From Arabidopsis thaliana (lineage: Eukaryota; Streptophyta; Magnoliopsida; Brassicales; Brassicaceae), in NCBI RefSeq assembly GCF_000001735.4, contig NC_003070.9, positions 15,919,971-15,983,970 of the forward strand: a stretch of DNA of 64,000 bases, in the 5' to 3' direction. The position numbers and the translations under genes are program-made. Under the pieces are notes generated by a model. That model was not told the DNA's origin, did no database searches, and saw only the letters and a program-made list of their open reading frames with translations. This document shows positions 38,349-51,130 of the stretch, in pieces. Positions within the stretch are counted from its first letter, which is position 1. Each line of letters opens with the position of its first letter.

Positions 38349-39939
38349 ACATAATCGTATTTTGAAAACAATTCCCTTCAACAAATAAAGTTTTTCAATT
38401 CGGATTTGCATAATAAGAAATTGTTATAGTTCTTTTACCGTGTTCTTGTATAGTTGCCAATTCGTTCCGGTAAGTTTATATGCCAAATTTGCCGGAAAGT
38501 TTTTTGGAAATATATTCCCGCCTTTGTTGTTTTTTGTAATTGAATTATTGTCTTGTTGTGATAGATTTATTCAAGTTTTCATGTATATTCAGTGACAGAT
38601 TTGTTGATCATTTGTTTGACAATTTCTTTGAACATTGTTTTTCTCTTTGATTAGGTATGGCGTCTTCTAGTAAAAACATCACTTACCCGCCTCGTCTTTA
38701 TCCAGAAGGTAAATCACCTTTGCAAAATAGGAGGATGAACCATAGCTGCTTTGTTTCACAAATCGTTAAGATCAGATTATGATTAGGTTGTGATGTATGG
38801 GAAGGTTTGTTGAAATCTTCACTTTGTGTGTTTATAAAGTTTGCTGATGCGAAATATATATGGGCTGCTCACACTGTTCACTACTTCCTTACAAATCAGC
38901 TGAGCGTCAACAACTTTCATGAGATTATGTCTGTGATTGATGGATGGCCAATTAGATTTTCTCTTACTGAATTTGTGGATATAACGAGTCTCAATTGTGA
39001 TCTTCTTGACAAGTCAACCACTTGTGAAATTGGACACTATGAGTTTTGGAATGAAATGGGTGTTGGAACATACGATGGTCCCTTGTTTATTGAGTTGAAG
39101 CATGTAATGGATATTAGCAAGGAATGGAGTTATGAGAAGAGGTTGATGGTTGGTAGGTTATGCTTGTTATCTGTTGGAGTTCATGGGATTTATCACGGTT
39201 GTAGAATCCCTTTGTCAAGCGCTAAATTAGTTCTTGATCCAAAGGCATTTGAGAAATATCTCTGGGGTCGAGTTGCATTTGAGTCTCTAGTTATTTCTGT
39301 GAAGATTGTTGACTACAAAAAAGACATATGTGATTCATGGATGTGTCCGCGCCTTGTTGATTTGGATTTGTAAGAGCGTGCCTGGATTGAGAGAACTTTA
39401 TGGAATTAAAATAGCAACAACTACTGGTGTTCCACTACTTGATTGGAGAATAAATCAGTCACATATCAAATTTTAAAAAATCGTTGAAACTGAGAAGGCT
39501 GCCCATGGAGAGGTTTGTGTGATCTTCTTTAGTTCTTTATTTAGCTTGCTTTAGATCTTTAATATATTCTGAGACATGTAACTAACCTAATCTTTTAATT
39601 TTATGTTGTTAATAGGTGTGGGTCAGACATATGATTCCTGTTTCTGAGGAAAACATGTACCGTAAATGGAATGACTTGTCTAGAGATCAACATATGACGT
39701 ATGACAACTTGATTAGAGATATCATCCACAATAATTTAAGAAACAATGCGTGGAAACATGCGGAATCAGTGCGTAGGAGGAAACAAAAAGAATCAAGAAA
39801 TGAGGATGGTGAGAATGGTGTCATTTCCAAAAGAAAAGAAAGGTAATGAGTCAACGCCTATAGATGATGAAAGAGCACATGTTTCTAGCAGAGAACAGGG
39901 AAAACACATATAGAGGTCCAAATTTTTCCCATTTCACAA

Positions 39940-41400
39940 TCTACATATACATTTTTGGTAGACTTTTTGGCCAATCCCTATACTATTTACTAATAACATA
40001 TAAGTCCTTACAAATTTTATCTCAACCAAATATTCAATAACTAAGAACTTACAATTCATTAACTTGCATTAAATACTTGAAAATAACTTTTTCCTAAATT
40101 TTTACCCTTAATTAAATCTTTCTTTATTGAATTATATTCAATTAAGGCTAATTTTCTCAAATCTTTTAATCGCCATTCAATATAATTATATAATTTTTTT
40201 GTCACTATATATCTAATTTAATTTGACTTTATATATAAAATACATATAGTTAATAAAATATTAATTGTTTTTTGCATATGATGTAATTCAAATTTTTTAA
40301 AACAGACATATAATACTCAATCGATGAAAAAAATAAGTGCAGAAGGTCTCACATTGCTTAAATATTGAGAAATCATTTAGAATAATATTATAAAAAAGGA
40401 TTTAAAAGGATCAAAATGATTCTGAATATGAATGAGCAGGAACTTTGATTTATCAAACATCCAAAATTAAAAGTGTTATTCGGTTTACTCCGATTTTTTA
40501 TTTTGAATAACTAAAATTTTAAAGTTTCAAAATATTTTATATATTTACACTTTATTAAAAGTTAAGTATTACAATTTTTCACACTTTTCAAAAAGTTAAA
40601 CTTTATAAGAGTTTTAAATATAAATTATTTTAAAATTTTATGAAGTCTTAAATTTTATAAATATTTAAACTTTATAAATAATTGAAACATTATAAATATT
40701 ATTAATATGAGACAATATGCTACAGTGAAATTCTAGATGTAACAATCAATATACAATTATGAAGTTTGGATCGATATTAAAACAATTAATTGTATAATAT
40801 TATAAATATTCGAATTTCATAAGCATATGACAAAATGATGTTTAGTTTCATGGAACGAGGTTATATGGTGAGACGGGTTTCGATCGATATTAATATGGAT
40901 GAAATCCTGAATTAAGAATCAAAATACAATTATACAATTTTAAAAACTACAAAAAACTAATATTAACAAAACAAATATAAGTTAAAATTTCAAAAATATT
41001 AGTTATCATAAAAATCGTTCCGAGGTGTATCATAATATCATACATAAAAAAAAATAGCAGGTATCTATATTATTTATATATAAATAATATTAATTAAAAA
41101 AATCTCTAACTTTCTAACAAAAGTATCAACCCGCGGTGTATTGCGGGTCAATCCCGAAATAATAAAATTTTTAAATCTTTCGTACCTTTAAAAGATACTC
41201 AAACCACAAACAAAAAATGCTGAATTTTAATAATAAACTAATATACAACAAATATCAGAAGATAAAACATGAATAACCCAAAAACTTTACATAGATAAAA
41301 ATTTCTATCAAAAATATATTATTCAAATACAAATAATAATTCTTATAAAAAAAATCTATAATTTTTTAATAAACATATCTACCCGCGGTACAGTATCTAG
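39940..41400 (+). mobile_element. Non-autonomous Helitron inside the MULE
   Basis: Begins TCTACATATACA after an A and ends ACCCGCGGTACAGTATCTAG before a T, matching Helitron ends (5' TC, 3' hairpin then CTAG, A|T target). The 3' hairpin is degenerate. A further hairpin motif (ACCCGCGGTGTATTGCGGGT at about 41130-41149) lies inside. There is no coding capacity. It sits in the broken intron of the ULP-like gene, next to the CACTA-like element. Confidence 0.65.
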
Positions 41401-42169
41401 TTACCTTACAAAAAGGATGGATTACATCACATAAATAGTATCAAAAGTATAACTTATATTAGTTTGAATTATTTATAAGAAAATGACACAAAATAAATAA
41501 TATAACATCAATTTTAATAAGTGATGTGGTAATTAACTTGGTTAGCGTCAGTTCAATCTAATTGATACAAATTTGTATTAGTTTGCATCATTTTAAGCTA
41601 TTGATACAACTACAAGAAAAGCGATTTGCAAGAGAATTTTACGATGGAAAATATCCCTCGCAAATTGTCACAGACTTGCGAGAATCTTGCGAGGGACAAA
41701 TGACACGTCATGATTCCGTCGCAAAATTTGCAGGGGAAAAGTCCCTCGCATAATTGCGTCGAAGTTGCGAGAAAATTGCGTGGAAATCAGAATTCCTCGC
41801 AAATGCATCGCAAATAGCGAGGGATTTGCGTGCACAAAAAACGCCTCGCAAATTGCGACAAACTTGCAACGTCACTTTATTTTGTAGTAAACATTGCAAC
41901 GGAATTGCGAGTCATTGGCAAGTTAGGTAAGCACGTTTTAAATAATTTTACCGGTCTAGTTGCTAGGTGAACTTCCCTCGCAAATTCCTAGCAAAAAATA
42001 TCAGTTCCTAGCAAATCCCTCGCAACCTGCCTAGCAAATCCCTTGCAATATTTTTTTGGACCTCTATAAATAACCAACATAACATTTACGAAATTATAAC
42101 TCAAATCATAACATCTACTTACAAACAAAATTAATCTTTTCAAAAAAAAAACTTCTAAAGAAAATAATA

Positions 42170-42970
42170 ATGTCTTGGGGTGGAGAGCATGAGATTTACA
42201 CATTACGAAGTTGGATGTACAATCATAGAGATCAAGCGACCGGTAAGGCGACGAGAGAGTATTATGACAGACTACGCGGTTTCATGTATCAAGCGACAAA
42301 CGAACCATTTGCTCGTGAGAACGGTACAATATTATGTCCATGTCGTAAGTGTATCAATGAGTAATATTTGGAATTTAATGTAGTGAATAAGCATCTTTAT
42401 AATAGAGGATTTATGCCAAAGTACTATGTTTGGTTACGTCATGGAGAAGGTTGTAGAGATAGCGCAGGAACTAGTAATACAAATTATGGTGTCGAGCAAC
42501 CTAGTAATTTTAATAATGATGCGAATTATGGTCAGCAAGTACCTGATCAATTTGGTTATGGGTATAACCAGGAAAATAGAGTTCATGATATGGTTACAGA
42601 TGCATTTCATGAAACTATTGCTGCATTTCATGAAACTATTGCTGCATTTCCTGAATATATTAGTGAAGAACCCAACATAGATGCACAACATTTGTATGTT
42701 ATGTTAGATGCTGCAAATCAATCAATCTACGAGGGATGTAGAGAAGGACTTTCTAAGTTATCTTTGGCATCTAGGATGATGACTATTAAAGCTGATAATA
42801 ACTAAAGTGAAAATTGCATGGATTCATGGGCAGAATTAATTAAGGAATATTTGCCACCGGATAATATATCGGCTGAGAGTTATTATGAAATACAGAAGTT
42901 GGTTTCGAGTCTTGGGTTACCATCAGAAATGGTTGATGTATGCATTGACTATTGCATGATTGTCTATTTC
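42170..42970 (+). pseudogene. 5' remnant of TNPD in CACTA 2
   Basis: Begins MSWGGEHEIYTLRSWMYNHR and includes the transposase-associated domain ending LCPCRKCINE, then a TAA, then MPKYYVWLRHGEGCRDSAG, closely matching CACTA 1. A 24-base unit (CATTTCATGAAACTATTGCT) is tandemly doubled near 42603-42645. A stop (AACTAA) follows IKADNN. Similarity to TNPD stops at DYCMI near 42960, where the internal deletion begins. Confidence 0.85.
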
Positions 42971-44422
42971 TAATGTGTCTTATCTTTGTTTTGTAGCAAG
43001 CATATAACTGGGACTCTGCAATAAACAAGAGAGTTAGGCTTGAGTTTGAGGCAAAGCAGAAGGATAGGATGTCTAATCAAGTCTCTCGGAGGAAGGAAAA
43101 GTGGAAGGAAAAGGGAGATGAGGCAAAACCGCGGTGGATAGATCCTGATGTGTGGCCAGGTCTTGTTAGCTTTTGGAGGGATCCTAAGTCGAAATTAAAG
43201 AGTATCAACAGTAGGAATGCTAGGTATCATGATCCGGACGGCCTGGGGATATATAAATACCGCTCTGGCCAGACCTCATAGAAAGCCCGTGCCCGCAAAC
43301 GTGTAAGTTAATCAACTTTTTTTTTCTTAAAAAAACTTGTATTTCAAACAACTTACCTATATGTTTATGTGTTTTAGTGTGAGATGACAGGAGAAAGTAC
43401 TCCAGATTTTTTCCTCCTCTTAGATGAAACACACAGAAAACCTGATGGGAGTTTCATCGACAGAAAGTCAGAGGAGATCTATAAGGAAGTGTCATCGAAG
43501 ATTTAAGAGGAAGAGTCACTCCTGTGTTTAGGCGACACTACGGAGAGCACGGGTTCAGGCGGGTTATCTGTTCAGGCAAAGAACAAGATCTATGCACATG
43601 TATCTTATCTCTTTAAACTCAATATAGTGTCGGACATATGGCATCGACTTAATATAGTTGCAACATTTTTTTGTTGCTTTGGATTTGTCTGTTGTGGCTT
43701 GCATTATGTCTTTGATGGGATAATTGCAGTTTTTGGTGTTGCTTTGTATTTCTCTGTTGTGGCTTCCATTGTGTCATTGTGTTTTACACTGAATTGATTA
43801 TGTTGTGTTTTTAGTTTGCAAAATGTCAATGTGTGTAAACTGATATGATTATGTTGTGAAAGAAGTTTGCATAATGTCATTGTGTTTTTGGCCTGATTCA
43901 GTTGTGTTTTTGGTTTGAATAATATCATTGTATTTTCTGCCTAATATGATTATGTCTGAAGCTATAAGTTTTGCATTATGTCTATGTGTTTCGAATTTGC
44001 TTTGATTATGTTTGCTCGGTTTGGTTGTGAGTTTCTGACAGGTTGCTCCTAAGAAGAAAGGCAGGATTTATGGGGCCAGTTCATTGCAGCAAGAGGCGTC
44101 TTCAGCTTATGCCGGTCCGGTGCTTCCTCAAGATGATCCGGTTGTGCTCTCCCAAAAGCTGGCTGTTGCTGAAGCCCTTATTGCAAACCAGGCTGAGAAG
44201 ATCACCAATTTTGATGCATACTTTGACTACCTTGCCGAGAAGGATCCAGAGTTCGCTGCACTGTTTCGAACCAGATCCTCTACAATAACTGAACCGGTCA
44301 GCTCCAATCAGAGACCTGAGGTGCCTAATGCCACAACTGCTGGGATCGGACTTGTGGCTGTCGAACTTGAGGTTGTTGTAATTGACCCCAACAGTGGATC
44401 CTCTCCATCTGATGCCTTCTAA
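42971..44422 (+). pseudogene. 3' remnant of TNPA in CACTA 2
   Basis: Contains the Transposase_24 core (PRWIDPDVWPGLVSFWRDP, SRNARYHDPDGLGIYKYRSG), then TPDFFLLLDETHRKPDGSF and the C-terminal block QQEASSAYAGPVLPQDDPVV to the stop after SGSSPSDAF. It lacks the first two TNPA exons. Stops interrupt it: TAG after SGQTS and TAA in SSKI*EEE. It corresponds exon for exon to 33121-31405 of CACTA 1. Confidence 0.85.
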
Positions 44423-47400
44423 ATTTTTGTATTCAGTTTACTCTATTCACTCATCAAAACTTAATCTTTTGTGGTTAATTTTTGTATAATTATTTGTTGG
44501 CTTGTATTTTGTACTTGAAACTTAAAATTTCACCTTTCAAATATGAGTTTAAGGTTCTTTAATCAGTATTGAAATTTAAAGTTTAGTATAAAGATTGAAT
44601 AAGAAAATTATTAAATATTGTTAAGTAGAACAGTAATCTCTAAATGTAACAGTAATCATGATTACAAAACAAAACAAAACAATCGCTTTTACATCGCAAA
44701 TCCATCGCAAATTTTGCTAGGGATTTGCAACTACAAAAACAGAACCTCGCAAATCCATCAGAACATTTGCGACGAATGAGCAAGACTTAGAATTTGCGAC
44801 TACTTGTTACTAACAAAGTCCCTCGCAAATTGCGAGGAATGAGCGAGACCGCATATTTGCAACTAATTTGCTACCGATTGTGTCCCTCGCAAATTGCGAG
44901 TGCTTCGCGAGGCATTTAGTTCGTTGCATAATTTGCGAGGAATTTGCTACTGATTTGATTTTGGGACGCGCGTTTTGCGAGGAACAGTTGTTCGTCGCAA
45001 TTCCCTCGTTATCTGCTATTTGTGAGGGATTAGCGACGGTTTCTTCCCTCGCAAAAGACATGTTTTCTTGTAAATTCACTTAATTTTATTAACATCACGT
45101 TTAAAAATGATATAAAAATATACATCAATAAAAAGTGATGCTAATAACTTTTTAAGTATTTTAACTATAGAAAAAAAAACTAACCATAATTTATTGTAGA
45201 ATGAGGAGGAATTGTTATTACCACAAATAAATAATCATAATGAGTTTATTATTTATTATTAATTTCTACATTTCTTTCAAATCATCTAACTAAATACATT
45301 TGTTTTCTTCACTACAAATCCTTCTTTTACGCTCACAATTTTTGTTTTACTATGTTATCTCCAAAAACGTTTTTAATATCTCATAACGTTTTTACTCTCA
45401 TTCAATTTTCCACCGTCAAAGACAAAATACTTTCTTATTTTCTAGTCATTCTATCTTTCTTTTCTTAACCATCGCGCAATTATTATTTTTATTATTATTA
45501 TTCAAAAATCTTCCACGAATACTACATAATCAATATATAAATGCATTGATGATCATTAGAGCTGTGTGTTTTACTTCACAGTTTGGAGAAATATAAAGGT
45601 ATACACTTACAAATGATTATTTTTATTCCGACCAAATAATCAATCTCTTTTTTTTTTGTACAACAAAAAACTCAAGTTCGATGAGGATTGAGGATTCAAA
45701 GGATCTTAAGTTATAATCAAAATATGATCCTGATTCTACAAATGAAAGAGAGATGGCATAGAAGAAAATTAGAATTTCTAAGAAGAACGAACAATTAATG
45801 GAAGGAAGAAGCATGGAATAGAAGGAAGATGTGTGTTATTATATTATTAAGATTTATTGTTCATGTGATGTATTTTATAAAATCTTGATAAAAACATTGA
45901 GTAGATATTGCAATGAGTAATTTTTGAAAAAAATATCCACCATGATTTGTTATTATTAAAAAGGTAATAAATAAAATCATAATTCAAAAACTATATTTAA
46001 AATAATTCTTTAACTAATATAACAATTATTATTATTCTTAAATTCAGTTATCTTAACTGAAACAAACACTAACACCACTTAAATAAATTGATTTAAAAAT
46101 TAACATCATTTTTAGCTACTGATACAACAATGACATCAATTACAATAATCGATGTAACTATTTTGATTATTAACATTAGTTAGTAATAAACTGATGCAAC
46201 CAATATATAAATCACTTATATAAGTGATACAAAACTCTTTTAAATTATTTTTAACTAATGCAATATTTATAATAAATGATGTAAAACAACTTTTTTGTAG
46301 TAGTAGCATTTATAATAGTCTGCATTTTGAAAGTAATTTAACTTCCACAATTATGTCACTGATTATAGGTTGATGAAGAGGAGAAAACAAGCTTGTTGGA
46401 TATTTGGAAAATGCTAGAAAAATTGACAGGGACGATTACGGTGTTGGAGAGTAAATTCCCAACTCTTATTAATCAGAAAGTGAGTGCTTTAGATGAAGAG
46501 CTTAGTAAGAGACTTGCAACTCTAGAGACTAATTTGAAAGGGTTTCATCCCGCTGATGTACCCATTGATAATGTCACGTCCAACAACAATGAATATGATG
46601 AGGCACACAATAAAGAACTTGTAAGTTGTATCTCGCTAAAAATTGTTTTTCATATTTAGCATGAATTATGATGGTGAAATCTTAAATTACTTGATTATCG
46701 CAGTCTTGGATGGTAGAAGAGAAGCCATCTTCTAAAGATGGTTTGTCTGGTCAAAGAGTAGTGAAGAAAGTCGTCTACTCAATGAAGAACAAGAAAAAGA
46801 AAAAGAAAGAGGGAGAAATATAAAAGAATCTAGTTCTTTGTGAAAAGAAATATGCAACAAATGTTAAGAAGAAGAAAGTGGGAATCATGCCTAAAAAAGT
46901 ATCTCCGATACGTGAGAAGAAGATGACCAAAGTAAAAGAAGTGAAGGTATCTACTCCAAAAGTTTTAAAGAAGGCAATGAAGAGAGATGACGACGATGTT
47001 GTGGATGTAACTGATGAAGTTGTAGCAAATACTCTGAAAATGACTTCCAATTCTGAAGACACATTCTCTAATCCTCAAGTACAACAGGTTAGTGAAGTAA
47101 TGACTATCGTGTTGTCGTCAATTGAAGACCAAATTAAAATTTGGATGGTGGTACTGCTAGCGGGAGACGGGTGACTCAACTAGCCGGTTATCAAAAACCT
47201 CCTTATGTAGGGAATTCCACAGTGAAGCGCGTTATCACAGATGTATCATCATCCTCTTTCATACCCGAGCATCTTCAACCAGTTTCAGATGAAAAATTTC
47301 AAAGTTTCATGGATTGGCTAGGATTTGATGAGTAAGTTTCTGTTTTGCAGTTCTAATATCCATGTTTTCGGTTCTCTTTTATCATTCTTTTTTTTTCCAG

Positions 47401-48490
47401 GGAAGAACCATTTCAAACAAGCAATTTTGATGCTCGATTCTTTTGGCAAATTATAACTCCAAGAAAAGACTTGCAAAATATGGTTGGCTGAAAGACTATT
47501 CCATTTTATAGTTTACAATTTTCAACTTGTGTAGTTGTAAACATTTCGCTTATAAATGTTGTTTGAATTATTTTGCAGCACATGGGAGCTACAAAGATTA
47601 TGTTCCACAAAAGGTTTATGTGTGATCCTTTAAAATACTCAAATCACCGCATTGCTTTCCTTGATCAAGATTTGATCAGAAAGATGGAGAAAGACTACAA
47701 ACACTTTTCCTCGGATTCTAAAACCTACAAGTGGACCGACTATTATGCGAATCACCAGAATGGTACAGCTCACAGTTACACAGCGACAAACAAGAAATGG
47801 TTAATTAATATGGACACCTTTGACCTTGTCTTTTTGTCAATAAAAAGCATTGGGTGGTTTTAGATATTAACTTGAAGAGAAAGAGGATCTACGTTTACAA
47901 CAACATTCCCACTATCGTTGATGAACCAGAAATGGTTCAGCATTGCATGTTTTTAAGGAAGATGATCCCAGCTATGTTGTCTGAATATATTCTAAAGACG
48001 TAAGAAGAGCTACGCAATGGTGGAGGTGAAGAGGGTCACGAAGAAGGTCCCGTGAATCACGATCCAGGTGATTGTGCAATCTACGCGATAAAATACATCG
48101 AATGTTTGACACTTGGAAAGTCATTCGATGGATTGTGTGATAGAAACATGCAGTTCTAAGGATCAAACTTGGTGCTGAGATGTTTGATGAATTAAGAGAG
48201 TTTGCTGGTACACTTAACTGTGAGATTTGTCGGAAAGAATTCGAGCTTCCTCGCCTTAATGATTCGTAGAAGCTGTATTTGTGTTTTTCTTTTGTTATGT
48301 GGTTATTTTGGTTTTTGTTTTAGACATTCATGGTATGTGTTTCATAATTTCATATTATTTTGTCACAAATTTGTACATTTATGCAAGTTATTATGTTTTT
48401 ATTTCTTTAAGACTTCTATGTTATATGCAAGTAGAAATGAATTTCAGACTATTGAGTGACTGACTCAAAAAAATATTGCAGTACATAAAA

Positions 48491-48668
48491 TAGTTTAAGT
48501 CTAACAAACTTCAAACATGCAAATAAATCAAACAAGACAATAAAAGAGGTTTAAGTCTATAAAACTTCAATCATGCAAATGAATCAAACAAGACAATAAA
48601 AGAGGTTTAAATCTATAAAACTTCAAACATGCAAATGAATCAAACAAGACAATTAAGAGGTGTACGTC
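48491..48668. repeat. 56-bp tandem repeat, three copies
   Basis: The motif AAACAAGACAATAAAAGAGG followed by TTTAA recurs at a 56-bp period near 48530, 48586 and 48642, each with an ACTTCAANCATGCAAAT block. It lies between the convergent 3' ends of the ULP-like and MURA genes. Confidence 0.8.
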
Positions 48669-48727
48669 TAAAAAACTTTGAAACGAAATAGTAGTAAACA
48701 TAAGCAAAATTATCTCTTCCTTGAAGT

Positions 48728-51130
48728 TTAACTCGTGCATGTCAAACGATTGTGGTCTACTTGATTGCAATTCCCACAAGCATGTTGTTTTATTGGCTTC
48801 GTCTTATCCATAACAATCTTCAATGCAGATTTGACTCTTGATCTCTTTGGTCTTCCGGGTTGTTGTCGAGATTCTGGTGGTAAACATATGGTCGTCACAA
48901 CTTGTTCGGGAACTAGTATAGCAAAATCCCTGGGCATGATGGCGTTAGCATATGATGAACATACATAATTCTTGTGATAGTAAGGATGACACATTGATAT
49001 TCGAGAGACTTTTCTTTTTTCACCCTCCGCAATTGCGTGAGCACGTGGTTTCTTTTCTAGATCAAATATACAACACAAACATTTTCTATCCTTCAAATTA
49101 ATAACATGGAGAGATGCTCCAAACCTCACTTGTACCTGATGTGCATCTATATATTGCAAACTTAGCAACTTGGCATACTATACACGACTCTACAAAACAA
49201 TTCCTAGGATTGTTATTAGTGAACAATGTTTACATAGATGTGTTGTTCAAATAGCTTTAGATTAGAAATTCTTACTTGCAAAATCTTTTCTACTCCGCGT
49301 GTAAGAGAGGTTGTCAAATTCAGTGCGTCATTCCTTCAGTCTGAAAACCATCTAGTCATCATGGACCTAATTTCTTCTAACAGCTGTACAATAGGGAAAC
49401 TTCTAGCAGGTGACATGACCTTATTCATTGATTCAACAATGTTACTTGTAAGCAAATTGTACCTATCACCAGGGAAATGTACACGTGTCAGAGTCGTACA
49501 TCTGCGTACATCTGCTCTTTGAAGGTAAGCATGGAGTTCAAGATTCAAAGCTTGAATCAGAGCAAAATTGATTTCAATGTCGACTAATCTAAAAGCATTC
49601 ACTGCCTTCTTTACCAAACCAAATGTATCCCGACCTTTAAAGCAGACTAATATATTTTAGTACAAATAGTATGTACATATTCCCTAGCTAGATTTAGGAT
49701 AAAACGTCTTTATTGTTTTTCCAATGGATTGGTGCCTATTAGAAATTATGGCAAGGCTTTCGTCATCTTGTATCAAACAACTTAGTTGTTTAAAAAACCA
49801 TTTCCAATATTGATTATTATTAGTGTCCACCACGGCAAACGCTATCGGGTATAGCTGAAAATTACCATCTTGGACCGTTGCGGTAAGAAGTGCCCCTAAG
49901 TATTTTCCTTGCAAAAATGTATCATCCACACCTATCACTTTCCTCATGTAAAGAAATCCTAAAATTATTGTACCAAACGCTAGAAACAAGTACTTAAATC
50001 GTTTTTCTTCATCAACTTTAAGTCGAGTAAAAGTTCCAGAAGTTTCTCTCCTTAGCATGTACAAGTACGCCAGGAGCTGCTCATATCCACTTTCTCGACT
50101 ACCCCTAACCAATTGTCGTGCATACTTTAGTTTCCGATATGTCTTCCAATAATCCATGTACACAATATTATTTTACCGTGTGTATTAGCAAGAACATAAA
50201 ATGCGATTTAAAAATGTAATACTAATAGATAAAAAATAGTAAATCATACCTTGATTTGAAAGTGTTTATTCAACGTTTCAGCATCATGTATTGGCAGAAC
50301 CTTAGGTCCAATCCTACCAACGTAACCTTTGTACAAGAATCCAAGTATTTTGTGTGTTGGGCGCGTGATGAAACAATCTGTAACATAACATATATGTTCT
50401 AACTTAAATAATATCACATGAAACTTTGTAGAGTCGCCTACACTCGAACCCTCCATCGACATCCTTTAACCCAGTAGTTGACAATATAAATTTGTAGAGT
50501 CGATTTACCAACATCAAAATCAAATTTCTGTAAAACGACAAGTATCTTCAAACGTTTCTTCAAGTGCTCTTTTGTTTCCAAACATTGTCCAACCGCCAGC
50601 TCCAATGCAGACACATCGGTTCCATCAGAATCGTTGCAGCAATCAAATACACTTTCATCATCTTCACCATCTAAAGATATATTATTAACTTCGGCTTCTT
50701 CCATGTTTTCACTTGGCAAATCGATTTCTCCCTCTACCTTATAGAATATATTACTTGGTCGTAAAGAACTTGTCAAAATACAGTTAATGAAACCATCAAT
50801 TTCCTCCTTTGTGGATTGAACTATAACTTTCTCCTTCACTTCAACTCAAAGTCGAGCGATTTCATTCTTCATATGCCCCAAAAAACCTTGAAATTGTCTA
50901 TTATTACCAATAATAACATGTGGTGTATCTGCGGGTAATTTTTTGGATATTGAGATCTTGAAAACTACTTCGAATAGTCTATTATCCAAACCGTAATCAT
51001 CATACACCATTGGAACGAAATCATGAAAATTGGTTTGACTGTTACCTTCAAGAACTCGACAACTTTTACTATTATCGACTACAAAAAGCCATATGGTTTT
51101 CTCAAAGATCCATCTGCCACATACGAGAAT
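48728..51130 (-). pseudogene. MURA-type Mutator transposase, degenerate
   Basis: Minus-strand fragments in order: N-terminal region (GRWIFEKTIWLFVVDNSK near 51110), DNA-binding part (KFDFDVGKSTLQIYIVNYWVKGCRWRV), MULE catalytic domain (DEEKRFKYLFLAFG, GVDDTFLQGKYLGALLTATV, YPIAFAVVDTNNNQYWKWFF), then HFPGDRYNLLTSNIVESMN and a SWIM-type zinc finger (CLCCIFDLEKKPRAHAIA). Such proteins cut and join Mutator-like elements. Breaks: a TGA near 50855, loss of frame between 50244 and 50163, and loss of frame after FYPKSS near 49690. The usual SDRH motif of the catalytic domain reads SNRH, and the SWIM CxH reads RxH. It is inactive. Confidence 0.85.

Larger units (their letters stand above)
41608..45075 (+). 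mobile_element. CACTA element 2, internally deleted
   Basis: Related to CACTA 1 but in the opposite orientation. Its left end AACTACAAGAAAA has one changed base and its right end TTTTCTTGTAAAT has lost the final GTG, so the terminal repeats are decayed; no 3-bp duplication is visible. Subterminal CTCGCAAA arrays lie at 41630-42056 and 44690-45060. The coding region is the start of TNPD joined to the second half of TNPA. It is older or longer inactive than CACTA 1. Confidence 0.88.
41402..46302. mobile_element. CACTA-like element carrying nested CACTA 2
   Basis: The ends are similar in reverse: TACAAAAAGGATGGATTACA near 41407 and, in reverse complement from 46302, TACAAAAAAGTTGTTTTACA. Both subterminal regions carry repeats of TGATGTAA/TGATACAA/ACATCA type (41500-41605; 45080-45140; 46085-46290). 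Apart from the nested element there is only AT-rich DNA, so it is a non-autonomous member of a second CACTA-like family. Target duplication not resolved. Confidence 0.5.
38657..48269 (+). pseudogene. DUF1985-Ulp1 protease-like gene of the MULE (Kaonashi type)
   Basis: Starts MASSSKNITYPPRLYPEG, followed by a DUF1985 domain (KFADAKYIWAAHTVHYFLTN, FVDITSLNCDLLDK, EKRLMVGRLCLLSVGVHG, SCIPL-like RIPLSSAKLVLDP). Middle exons lie near 39616-39840 and 46371-46630, and a C48/Ulp1-type C-terminus near 47573-48269 (MGATKIMFHKRFMCDPLKYS, KHWVVLDINLKRKRIYVY, GDCAIYAIKYIECLTLG). Ulp1 enzymes cut SUMO from proteins; the role of the transposon copies is unknown. The gene is split by about 6.5 kb of insertions (39.9-46.3 kb). 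Breaks: TGA at 38780, frameshift near 39340-39365, frameshift near 47840, TAA near 48001 and a frameshift near 48155. The triad Asp position reads Asn (VYNNIP), while His and Cys remain. Confidence 0.82.

Noticed and set aside
45623..45814. Small possible secreted-peptide frame (minus strand)
   Set aside because: Lies in non-coding DNA of the CACTA-like element, with no context, no cysteine pattern and no supporting start.
38640..51130. The facing ULP-like and transposase genes as an undescribed host defence or SUMO system
   Set aside because: The gene pair, order and ends fit the known Kaonashi/ULP Mutator-like elements, and both genes carry several disabling changes.
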